From Cubamyces lactineus (taxonomy: Eukaryota; Basidiomycota; Agaricomycetes; Polyporales; Polyporaceae): DNA of 64,000 nt. This document shows positions 36,052 through 47,010 of this stretch, piece after piece. Position 1 is the first letter of the stretch, and each line of letters opens with the position of its first letter. The stretch covers positions 1,333,470 through 1,397,469 of the forward strand of contig JACDTU010000012.1 of the NCBI GenBank assembly GCA_022376465.1. The letters are read 5' to 3'. The position numbers and the translations under genes are program-made. Under the pieces are notes generated by a model. It saw nothing but the letters and a program-made list of their open reading frames with translations, was not told the DNA's origin and did not search any database.

Positions 36052-37522
36052 GGCTGAGCAGGCGTGTTGCAGGACAAGAGGGCGAGGGGAGACCGGGTAC
36101 TTATAGGCCCAGCTGAGCCGATGGCTATCGTATCGCGAGAAGCAGTAAAGCACAGGCCTCTCGCAAACCAAACAAGTCAGAGGCCCAGTCCCGCCGGGTC
36201 AAATGACGAGCGAATGCGCACTTCTGACCCCTAAATTTCCCACGGCCCGAGTCGCGTCGGTCACGTGCACCACAGAGATCGCGTTGGCCCAGACAGGACA
36301 AGGGAAGTCCTGGCACCTTGCGACACAGATTGAGTTGTCAGTATAGAGGTGGAAGTGCTGGGAAAGGGTCGCAAGAGCGGACATCATGGCCCATGGGAAG
36401 GAGTTACCAGGCAAATGGGACCGGATAGGTAGAGGCGTCCGGAGGCCGCATATACCGCGTGACAGGAGTAGCGCGTCCGGTCGGAAACCATGTCAGAAAC
36501 GGGGGTCCGCAGCTTTAGGCGACGGAGACAAGGCAGAGCCTTGGGAGCGAAGAATGTCGCATGCACAAGAGTGGATGTTCATATGAGCAGCGAGTAGGGA
36601 TTGTATGCGAGACTCGGAGTGCGAGGCTGTGACTCTGAGCATCCAAGTACAGTAGCGCTAAAAGACCTGTAACACCCTCCTCAGCGGCCTTCGTCCCGAG
36701 ATACAAAGGCTCAGTCTTTAAGGATCAGAGCGTCCACTCGGAAGAGAGAGACAGCGGCGTTCACTCAGGCGTTCATGCAACTTGCACGCACGCAACCCGG
36801 AAGGTCTGCTCTAAAGTATGAGTGCTTTTCGCAATAACCGGACAAATACAGCTGAGAAGTATGCAGACAAACCTCTACTCACCATTCATGAGAGAAGTAA
36901 CAGTATTGTTATACGCCCTGTATTTCTGCCGTCAGGAGGGTATTGTGAGGTGGAAGCTAAGCATGCAATCGTGAGTCGCGTCACGACGCGCGGCGGAGAA
37001 CGCGAGCTTCCCGGCGACAACAACAGGTCCAAATAACGCGTCTGTCGCAACCCCGCGCACCCGCTTCCCGCTCGGGCTCAGCCCGCGGCGAATTCGAAGA
37101 GTACGACTGTGCTCGTTCCATGACATCCATATCGGCGACATGAACACGAAGACACGCATGGAATTAAGAGCTCAGCGATGATCTGGTGGATGCGCCGGCG
37201 TACGCGTGCTGAGTGCTCGCGACTCGATCACTCAATTAGATGTCGCTGCGCTGGGTATAGCATACGACGTATGTCTGCGAGCGCTGCCGGCCAGATATTG
37301 GATGGTCACCCCGTGCTCAGAGTAGCGGTACCGCGGCCCCGGTCAATCTGCAGTTATAGGTATTGCCAGCGGAGACTGGACAATCTCTATAGCACTGAAG
37401 CCTACGCGTACGTGCACACCCTACTGGTTATGTAGGCTAATCGAGGCCTGCGTATGTCGCATGTCGGTCCTGAGTATCTCCATGCGCGCTGCGACGCTGC
37501 ATAACAGGCATACACGAGCGTC
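36052..37522. other. 1.5-kb intergenic region
   Basis: No gene is recognised. The last 250 bp belong to the repeated FunK1 3' flank: an 83-bp block at 37271-37353 recurs inverted at 52211-52293, and a block near 37385-37430 recurs downstream of the other two FunK1 genes. Confidence 0.45.
37271..37353 (+). repeat. 83-bp block, inverted copy at 52211-52293
   Basis: About 69 of 83 positions match the reverse complement of 52211-52293 with no gaps. Both copies keep an open frame beginning MSAS-AGQ and containing VP-PRS-CS. Most differences are G in this copy and A in the other. Confidence 0.8.
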
Positions 37523-40440
37523 CTAGTGACCTAGCTTGAGTCTCTTTGCCGGGGGCGATTGCGGGGGCGACGATAGAGGCGAGGAGTGCTGATGCGGTGT
37601 CTTCTTCGTCTCGAGGGTCTTGATGTCGGGCGAGCTAGACGGACGAGAGGCCTGCGATGCGGCGACTGCATGAGTGATCGCATGCAAAAAATTGACCCTC
37701 TTCTCTACTGCATTTTGCGAGTCTTCTTTGCACTTCGCATCCTCAGCTCGTAGAGAGTCGTCAGGTGAAACCAGATTGCGGGCAGCGTCGTCCAGCAGCT
37801 CAATGACCAAGGCGTGGATGTTATGGTATTCATACCCCTCGAAGGCGTATGCCAGTACGAGGAGATTCCACCACCGACGGAGTGTAGGCTTTAGCACTTC
37901 GAAGTAGGGGTGGATGTGACAGAAAATTTCCGTCTCGAAGTTCTCGGGATTCAAGAAGAGAAGCTCCTTGTAAGATGCAATAGTCGCCATATCCCCGTCG
38001 AAGAGGTTGCGAACAACGTTGCGCAAACGCGCCACTTGGTCTTGCCGTACATTCGGGAAGTCAGTGAGCTCACCAACGAAGTCCTCGCGCCGTTCACCGC
38101 CTGGCCCTGCACGTGTGATGCACAGGAAAAGCAAGACCCAGAATAACGATTCCATGTCGTGGATCGCATCATGGACCACGTTTGATGGCGGGATCAAGGA
38201 ACGTCGCCAGTTGATAGCAACCTGATTCGGGGCGCGGAGTATCTTGACACTAATGAATGGAAGAGTGCCCTAGCACAGGCGTTGAATAGGCAGCTTCGAA
38301 TGAGTCATACGCACTCACCGAACGAACCTCTCCTCTCCGTTCCGGGACATGTCGACGTATTGGTTCGGGAGGAAGCTAGATTATGAATCAACATAAGCAC
38401 TCAATCCGTGACAAACCGTAGAGACACGACAACAAACCAGAAGGGGTCCGTCCCAACCAAGTGCTTCCGGGGTATATACATTACCTGGGGGTGGTGCTCT
38501 GCCTGAAAGCTTGTAGTATTCCAACCCGGCCCGAATATATATCGTGGCCCGTATAGTGATCTCGCCGGGGCTGGATTCGTTGGGGTAGCGGTGCTTGACG
38601 AGATGAACAGCACGCAGAGCAACCTCGTCGGTAACGTGTTCTGCCCAACGACTGGAGACAACACGGAAGACATCCATGTCTATGAGTTGACGAACGTCTT
38701 CGACAACATATTGAACTGTACGCTCTTCCACCGTCCGTGTCCTCTTTGCATGGTCAAAGTCGATGAGGCAGCCACGAACGTCTTGTGGCTCGGAATGAGC
38801 AGAAGGAGAAATCTCGCGACCCTTGAGCGCTATAAGCAGGTTCCCGGCGCTGATGTCCCGATGAACAACACCGTGCTTATAGGCGAACCGATGGCCTGAC
38901 CTTTGTTCAGCGTCGCCACTAGGAATCATAGAGGGAATCGCGAGCTTACCGCGAACGCAGTCCAACAGTAACGAGACCAGCTCCCGTACGCTCGAGAACA
39001 ACTCGATCGGGCACCCGAGGAACCCAAGAACGATGCGCACGCGAGTGCGCTTCTCCGGTGCCTTCATCTTCCGTCGCCGCCTGGCGACAGCGCGCGACGT
39101 TACCTGCATGCTTCGTTCTTCCGCCTCCACTCGTGCTGGCTCCAAACCTCTTCGTATCAGACCGGCGGTGCTGTCAATCTCACCTCCAATCTTCACGACC
39201 TCATGGAACTCAAAATCTCCAATGTACTGAGCATCTGGGTCCCCGCTCGCGCTCTTCAGATGCTCGTGAATAGCACCTTCGTCCACCAGCCCATCGGACC
39301 TCCACAGTTGTTTGAGCACGAAGACCTGCCAAGCGTCGTGAGCCTCGAGCCGATCACTCCAGCAGCTGGGAACCCCACCTTGCGCACATCCGGGTCTACT
39401 GCGCGATCCTCGTACCGGATCACCGCCCATATTATACAGCCACTTCCGCTCGCCATGTCGGTGCGGAGGCTGATGGTCCTCAAAGTCATAAAGTCACCGT
39501 GCTCCGTGGTGATCACCCATTGCATGATGCGATTGGTCGTCTTGCACTCCTCGCGACTGGAGCCATCCGGCCCCTGAGAGGTAAAACGATATATGTGGAT
39601 AGGCGGCAACGGCTCGCGCGCCAGCTTCATGGTAGGATCGAAGCCGAGGCGGTGCGCGGGTAGGATCGCGAACGCGGCGATGACTTGAATGAAGTCCCTC
39701 GGATTCTACCAATCGCGGTCAGTTCATTGTATGCGTTCTGTGTCTCGTCTCTGAGGACGCACCTCGTGTATATCAATGGGCACGTCCATGCCCAGCGCTC
39801 CGGATCTGTCTTGCAGCCAGACCGATACCTGCGTGCTACTCAAGAAGAGGCCAAGCGCGAACCGCCGAACCCGCTGCTCGACCATCATGACACCGAGACA
39901 GGCCAAGAGCTGGGAGATGAGCTCCTTGTCCTTCTGGCCAGACTCGCGCTTGGCCTCCACTGCAGCTACGAACTGTAACCAGTGCACCTTGTTGCTTTTC
40001 TGCGACTGCGAGTTGCACGTCAGTAGCTGCCCTGCGGTGCTTCATGGGCTGCTTACTGGTGCTTTGGAGGCATCCGCGGAAGCCATGGCAAGGGCGCAAC
40101 GAGGTCGGGTGAGAGCGGCATCTTTCTCGTGCGTCTGTGGGACGTTCGCGTGGGAGTGCACCCAGGTAGCCTCACGGACTTGATCCTCGTGCTCTCCCAC
40201 TACCTCTCTGGCCACCTTCGCTATGGCATTCGCCGTTTCGGTGAACGCCGGGTAGACGTCTAGGTCTTCGTACTGTGCCTCAGCTCGAGGGAACCATTGC
40301 CAACGCTTGCAAGCGTAGGGCTTGTCCTTGTGCTGCATGACAGCATCGTAGATTAGAGCGAGTTCGCCGGAGTCAACGGACATGATCTTGTCGAGGAAAT
40401 CCCTAGTGGGCACGTAGCGAATATGTTGGCTTTCCTCCAT
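37523..40440 (-). CDS. FunK1 fungal-specific protein kinase, copy 1
   Basis: Kinase-like protein of the basidiomycete-expanded FunK1 family. Visible catalytic features are HGVVHRDISAGNLL (catalytic loop) and RGCLIDFDHAKRT, where DFD replaces the usual DFG, as in the family. The C-terminal family block reads GTLPFISVKIL followed by HDAIHDMESLFWVLLFLC. Several introns are required, for example after DVRK (next exon VFVLKQLWRSDG), so the apparent frame changes are introns, not breaks. The first exon ends at 40057. The 40440 ATG is the first in-frame Met; a more upstream Met (40580) is one base out of frame. The C-terminal tail is Ser/Pro-rich with a basic KRLK signal. Function is unknown; related genes are linked to sexual and multicellular development. 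Confidence 0.85.
37912..38614. repeat. Segment near-identical to 47400-48102 (copy 1/copy 2)
   Basis: Base-by-base reading shows near identity including introns between these 700-bp stretches of FunK1 copies 1 and 2. Copy 3 differs clearly in the same part of the gene. Similarity of copy 1 to copy 2 ends abruptly after AGATGAACAGCACG. Confidence 0.85.
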
Positions 40441-40515
40441 GACTTCCCTCCGTGCTACTGCCGCCTTTATGATCTGACGTGTAGGGCTCTTGAAAGCGCG
40501 CTGACGGGCTGTCAC

Positions 40516-41332
40516 AGGAGTATATGCCGGATCGACGGGGGCTCGTTTGGTGCAACCGGCTTCTGTGCTCGAGACATGAACGCTAGTATGGCGAGGAGAA
40601 GGAGAAAGAGAAAGAAAGTCGAGCTACATACCTTGCTCTCTTGTCCTTGTTGTATCGGTATCGCGCTATCGTTCGGAACTGATAATAAAAGCCTTAGCTA
40701 GGCCAGAAAGACGTCACTTCTAGGCGCGGAGGACACGCGCAGCACGCGTCGTAGTTCGGTATCTTGAGTGAAGCGCGTCAGGCTGGAAGTATGGCTTGTT
40801 TGAAAACTCAGCACGATGGTACTGACCTTTGCGTTGTGAAGCCGACCTCACTCGCTTCAAAATAGCACAGAGAACCTGCGATAGTACTAGACGCAAGTTA
40901 ATGGCTGCTGGAAACAACTTGCATTCAATATGTGCGGGAAACGCACTGGCACGTGGGTGCGTTCATCAGCACGTGATTCGCTTTCTGGTACGCCTCCGCG
41001 AAATCTTAAACTTGGATTGCGTCCGCGACGACTCAGACGCAGCCATATCCCCATGCTCCGTGCTCCCAGACGCCTTTCGATGCAAAGGGATTGGCCAAGG
41101 ACAGTTGCATGGCGCTGGTCGTTATGAGCCGCCGAGTGCGCGCTCACAGTCACTGCACTAGGAAACATTGTTCACCGAATCACGCCCGCAGCATTCCCTG
41201 CATCCGCCTGTCGCGGATGATCGCAGCGCCTTCATCTGGATTCTGCAATAATCCTTGGCCGGCTTAAGCTTAAGGCCGCTTTCACGCCTTCTTAAAGCCC
41301 GCCGCACACACTGCTGTGCGATCCGCCTCACG
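40516..41332. promoter_or_regulatory. Divergent promoter region, FunK1 copy 1 / truncated GMC
   Basis: Duplicated, slightly diverged, at 55471-56283. No specific sites are assigned. Confidence 0.45.
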
Positions 41333-41624
41333 ATGCTCCTCCACCTTCCTCGGGCGTGGCTCGCCGTCTTCGCAGCGCTCGTCCTACAGCGTACTGCAGC
41401 AACACGCTCTGGAGAGCAGAAACGTGTGTCCTCGGGGATTACAAACGATCCTATCTCGGTCAATGGGCAGACGTACGACTACATCGTTGTCGGAGGTGGT
41501 TTGGCCGGGACGGCTGTCGCGGCGCGCCTCGCAGAAGACTCGACCTATACCGTCCTCCTCATCGAGGCCGGCGGGGATGACAGGACGGACCCCACAGTAT
41601 ACGACATTTACAAATTCAGTGATG
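41333..41624 (+). pseudogene. Truncated GMC oxidoreductase (5' fragment)
   Basis: Encodes a signal peptide and the FAD-binding start ([32 protein letters not shown]) almost identical to the complete gene at 56284. Homology ends after the codons for YKFSD. The open frame then runs on to 42175 through unrelated Ser/Thr/Arg-rich sequence with no GMC motifs, so substrate-binding and catalytic parts are missing. It is best read as a duplication remnant, although a short secreted chimeric product cannot be excluded. Confidence 0.85.
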
Positions 41625-42394
41625 GGCAGCATGCTCCTCTCTTCGCAGCCACATCCTCTCACTCCCCGCGTTCCATCCGCGCAACCTGTTCAACCCTCTA
41701 CTACACTTACACGCTGCTTGACCACGATATTGATGAACATATGTCTGGCATAGCCTACTCGACCCTCGCGAATTGGGACGGCAGCCTCTCCGTGTCTGGT
41801 TCTCAGGCCGGCGGCGGCAATACTACACGCGAGCCAACTGCGACCCCGTCCTCTGTTGCGGGCTCGCCTAGGCCCCGCCCACGCCCAAGCTCGGTTGTGA
41901 GGTCACCTGCGGGGAACGTTACAGCGTCCACAAGCGGCAGCGTTTCTCGCTCTACACTTGTCTCTGCACCTCACGCTTCTGGGTCTGGTACTAGCGCTGC
42001 TGATCACTCGGACGTCTACGCTCTGGGTATGAACGACCGAAGTATGGCAGCGCCTTCCTCTTCGTACAGAGCCACGGATCGTGGTCGCAGGAGCGAAGAG
42101 AGTAGTGTGCAGGAAGCCAGTAAGATAAGTCCGCGCGAGCGAGTGGAAGGTGGGTCGGTAGATGTGGGAAATTGACTTGCTCTCTCTGGTGCATCGCGTC
42201 GCGTGCCGTGGGTACGTCTTCTCTCAGCTCGCTCCTTCGCGGAATACAGCACGCGAAAATCCTCCCGCTGCCACGGCATCTGCGATCGTGAGGCTCTTTT
42301 GGCTACGATCTCTGCGTCGTCGGATTCGCTCAAGGCTGTATGTTACTAGGTGGCTGAACGATATCCCGCTGCGTCGAAAGATGCACAGCCGAAC
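41625..42394. other. Sequence at duplication breakpoint, no recognised gene
   Basis: 770 bp between the GMC truncation point and the start of the zinc-finger gene. It holds only the read-through frame of the truncated GMC gene. Confidence 0.45.
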
Positions 42395-45300
42395 ATGCGT
42401 CGCGATACCTCCCCGATCCAACCTCCGGCGTCCGCGCACAATTCCAATGCGAAACACGCTGATATCTCAGTAAAGGCGTTCCACAACTTCCATCCAGAAC
42501 ATTTCGTACCACATACTAGCAAGAACACGACCAGCGTGAGTAGCCGCCCTTGGCTGATCGCATGATGCGCCTTGGTGACTTTGCTCCTGTTGTCACTTCT
42601 CATGGCGCTGATACCGCGTTGCAGTCGTCTTTACCCTCAGGGAGCACTCACCAGAATGCTATTCGTTCAGTACAAGAGAAATGGACAAACTCTCGTGATG
42701 TAGTTATTGAAGAGGATACTGGTTCTCTACTCGATGCTGATGGCGAGACCGACCACGAGAGTGCGGCCTCCGTCTACGCCCTCCCCAAAGCACCAAATAC
42801 TGCACGCCCCACGCAGAGACCAGATGCAACTGTCAGTACCCCTCGTGAGCAGGCTGATTCTCGGCTGATATCATCCTTTGCAGGTTGAGCCAAGAGACTC
42901 TACAGATACGACAGCAGTATCGCGTAGCCGGGGTACTAGTTGGGAACGTGCGGCACAACGCTCGAAAGGCTCCTACTCCAGTGAGTTCCTTGAAGCGGCT
43001 CAGCAGTACTACGTTTCGCGCTCGGTGAGTGACATCATCTCAGATCCGAACATACTCTTACATGCCGACTTGGGGAAGCCCTCCGTTCAGATCCTGGACA
43101 ACCCCCCTGCAGATCGCTACCTTCCTCGCGATGGGACACGCTCGCACCAGCAAGTTCCTCATCGACCGTCTGTTGCCCATGAAGGACGACAGAGCGTAAG
43201 TCTGAGCTCTGTGAGTACATGTCTAACATACTGACATTAAACCAGACTTTGCTGGATCCCGAACATATCTTCTCGTTGAGCCCACTGTCTACACCTAGCC
43301 CCTCACCCGTGTCAACACGGGGCGCGCGTGGCAAGCGGAGGCGAGTGGAACGACCCTACGTCCAAGTCCCACCGTTGCCGCCACATCGCCCGCGGGAGGC
43401 ATATCGCCCTGCATCAGAGATTCCTGCGCTGGAAGACGAGCCCGTCGAGATGGACTACGCTGATCAGCTCCGTCTCGCGCTCCATCAGGCCTCTCTCAAC
43501 AACGCCGAGTTGATGGACCATGCGATATCTCCCTCAGCAGCCTCCCCCGAACGACGACGCCTGCGCCGCACCACAAGCGTATCTCCAACGAAGAAATCGA
43601 CCAAGGCACCTTCAAAGTCGCTTACTACAGTGTCCAAGAAGCACGGACGACCCCTTGGCTCCCGGAGTAAACCTAAGGAGCCAAGGCCAGAAAAACCTCG
43701 GTCGCCCTCGCCAGAGCCCATTGAATTTGAAGAGCCCTATGTCCATACTCCGGCCGACGAGCTGGAGCCGTATTTCCCCTCCGTGCGTGTTGAGATTGAA
43801 GACCGGCCGATGCCGTCTGCCGCGCTGTTCCTCGTGGCGTTCCGCGCGTTTTTTAAGGATCAGGTCAAGCACCTCCCACACCAAGCAGCTGCTCGGACAG
43901 CCACCCCGACTAAGGTTCCGGAACCGCGCAAAAGCAAGACTCCTATTCCGCTCCAGAGGCGGTCGCTCTTCAGGCGGAAACAGGCGGAGGCCCAAGCATC
44001 CACTTCAACGAGCCCAAACCCTCCGACCGCTACGCATACGCAAGCTGCGCGATCTCGCCCACCATCCCCTGCACTTCCTCCGTCCACGTCACCTTCAGAG
44101 CCGGTCCTGCCCCCAATTGAGATACCTCTAGATGTGGACCCACCTCCGCCGCCGCCGCTCGTCTCGTCCACGTCTGGCTCCAGCCACAGCACCGCACTCA
44201 TCGGGCTTGGTATGCTAGCGGAATACGGGAGCTCCCCGCCTCCCGAGGAGGCCTCAGATTCGAACAGGACAAGCGACAACGACCCCAGCGCACCGCGTTC
44301 TCCCGCTCAGCAGACAGATGCATTCAATGCCGACCCGGCCGTCCTACATGACGTTTCTCAAGATGGAATGATGGAGTTCCAGCATGCATCGCAATATGCA
44401 CTCGCGGGACCGTCGGGCGTAGCAGATATGTTCGCTGCCGAGAAAGCGCTGCGGGATGCCCAAGGCGGGTCGTATCGGTTTCACGACGACGCCTCTGCGC
44501 CGCCAGGCGATCTGGGCCATGATGAATCATATTTCCAACCGATCGATATTGACATGCACTTCGCGGGCGCGGTGCCTGACCATACATGGATGCTGGAGGA
44601 CCCTCCTGCGACGGAATCGCAGTCTACGCATGCGAATGGTACGATCGACCCGTCGTTACTCGGTGGTGCTGCGTTTGGTCATGCACCCGAGCTTCATGCG
44701 GATACGCCCTCTCCTCCCGAAACACCAATGGCCGGACCATCGAAAGTCCAAGTCCATCCGACAGCCATGCACGAGCCGCCTTACGCATCCACTCATACGC
44801 CCTCGGTGTTGAGCTCGCAAGTCGTACCAGCGCATACGGCTTCAACGCCCTCGACCGACCCGGGCTCCGACGAAGACCAGCCACTCTCTGCCAAGCGGAA
44901 GCGCGCGCAAGCAGAGCAGCCGCAGTTACCCATCAGACTGCCGTGCGAGGTGGAGCAGGAGAGCACGAAGCGCCCCCGTCGTCTGACTGAGCGTGCGCTC
45001 GCTACGTACTACGAGACGGACACCTCCGACGACCTTCGGCCTGCGAAGAAGGCGAAGGGTGCTGGCAATGGCAAGGGCGCAGGGAAGGGTAAAGGCAAAG
45101 GGACGGGCAAGGGGAAGGGGAAAGAACGGGCGACGTCGGACTCCTCGATCGTCGAACCGCGCTCTTTCCGCGAGCTAGCGGAGGAGCTGACCTACTGCCA
45201 CCAGTGCCGCAACAAGAACACGTACGAGAAGATGCGCTGCACGGCGACGAGGGATTCCGGCGAGCAGTGCCGCCTGCGATTCTGCGAGCGTTGCATCAAT

Positions 45301-46310
45301 AATAGGTACGCCCTCCCCACTCGCTGCGAAGGTAGGTGGACGGCACACTTACGAACCACTACGCATGCAGGTACCCAGAGATCACGTTCAATGCGTACGC
45401 CGTGCGCTTCGTCTGCCCGCGCTGTCAGAACACATGCAATTGCACTTCGTGCAGTGCCCGCCGCGGCGAGACCTACATTTCCGCGCGCATCGGGAAGCTG
45501 CCTCCTGCCGGGTCCGCAGAGGCCCTTGCGCTCGCACACGAAGTCGCCACGGCTAAGCTCAGCCATTCGGCGAAGGTCAGCTGTGGCGATGGAGCGCTGC
45601 CGCCGAAGATGGACCTCGTGGGGGGACAGTACTTTGGTGTCATATACGGCGTGGCGGGCGGCGAGCGTATGGGCCAGGGCTTCGTGGGTGAGGACAACAG
45701 GGGGATCGTCATGCGGAACCTGCGGCGGGTTCCGAAGGCCGTTGCGTACATTGGCAAACCAAGGCGGCGTACCGCTCGGCCCGTCCAATCAGTTCCACCA
45801 GCTGTGGAGACCAATCAACCTATTCCAGTCGACATTTCAGTTCCCGTCGAGGGGAGCATCCCGGTGTTGAGACCACCAAGTCCTTCCTCACATCTACTTA
45901 GCAATACTCTTCCCAACGGCTTGGAGGGCAGTTCCGCAGTCGCTGCTAGCAATGTCCCTTCTCCCGCCGAGACTGTACCTGATCCAAGACAGGCACCGTC
46001 GATGGACATCCCCCTACCGCCGTCTCCGCCTCGAAAGTCGTATATTGGCAACCGCTCAGTGCTTAGCAACAGCGCGTACGTCTCGATCGACGTGCTGGTT
46101 GCCCGGATGGAGCTGGAGGACGCGCAAGACCGCGCGCAAGAGTTGACTGCACCTTCCTCCGATCCTATCTCTGTATCCTCGACCGGCGGAGATGAGAACC
46201 GGCCCTCGGACGGCGCGACGGGGCCTGCGTCGCAGCCACAGACCGAGGATGTCCAGTGGGCGATCGCACTGGCGCTCCATGCACTTGAGGTCGATGCGGT
46301 GAAGAGCTGA
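42395..46310 (+). CDS. zf-4CXXC_R1 (CDCA7-type) zinc-finger protein
   Basis: Predicted 1197-aa nuclear protein. Exons 42395-42535, 42625-42831, 42884-43024, 43091-43195, 43246-45305 and 45371-46310 join in frame. The N-terminal two thirds are disordered, rich in Pro/Ser/Glu, with basic patches (GKRRRVE, KRPRR) and a Gly-Lys repeat (KGAGKGKGKGTGKGKGK) before the zinc finger. The cysteine-rich domain at about 845-925 reads CHQCRNK, MRC, RFCERCINNRY and CPRCQNTCNCTSC. This pattern matches zf-4CXXC_R1, found in CDCA7 and in proteins linked to chromatin and DNA-methylation control. The tail is again disordered. The start codon is tentative; another exon could lie upstream. Confidence 0.85.
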
Positions 46311-47010
46311 GAGGACCTATATTGTACGCCGGGGTAGCTTGGGTTGGGGCCGCGGTTCTCTTGGCATTATACGTAGCGACTGTGCTTCTTGCAGGTCTGT
46401 TCCAGCGTTCGTTATGTACACACTTACATGTGTAATATTATAGCCGTTGTATATCTATTTCCACCAGTACGCGTACCGACTGCAGTCATACTTTGGCGAT
46501 TGGTATGCGCCTCGTCACCTGTGACTGACAGATTCCCATGCTTTACCGGCCCCTAGCTGCCTGCGAGGGGCTCGTAATGGTTCTCCTATAAGAGATCACG
46601 ATATTGTCCATGTCGGGTGATCTGAGTCCGCAACGTCGTTGTTCAGGCATTGACTGAACAGCTCCCGTCGCGATGGAGCCTGAGCTTGAAGTGGGCTCGA
46701 AGTGCACTTGCATGAAGGTGGTCTGCCCGCGGAGACTTCGGCCATGGGCGACGAAGGAAGCGGTTGAATGTATGAAGACGGAGCATGCTCGACGCGATCC
46801 GGACTGGAAGCATGGCAGATATCGTGCGCAGCGACATACAATTGAATAGAAAGAGACTAGACAGCTTCTATGGCACCGAGCCCTACGCGTACGTGCACGT
46901 CCTACTCGGTATACAAGATCCATCACAGCCAACGTAACTCGCGTGGACAAGCTCCACGCGTTGCATGCAGGATACACTGCAACGCTGAATAACAGAGGCG
47001 AAGGAGTGTC
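46311..47010. other. Intergenic; contains FunK1 3' flank repeat
   Basis: No gene is seen. A block around 46863-46910 containing CCTACGCGTACGTGCAC matches the sequence downstream of the other two FunK1 copies. Confidence 0.5.

Larger units (their letters stand above)
38881..41624. repeat. Segmental duplication, near-identical to about 53838-56575
   Basis: Covers the 5' two thirds of FunK1 copy 1, the divergent promoter and the first 97 codons of a GMC oxidoreductase. The corresponding block is FunK1 copy 3 plus the complete GMC gene. Within 39256-39630 and 54211-54585 the encoded peptides are identical. Similarity stops exactly after TTCAGTGATG at 41624. Confidence 0.9.

Noticed and set aside
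39256..39430. Apparent frameshift in FunK1 between the N-terminal region (DVRK) and the kinase region
   Set aside because: A 55-60 nt intron (GT after DVRK, ending GGCAG) joins the two frames in all three copies and restores the family order, so this is splicing and not a mutation.
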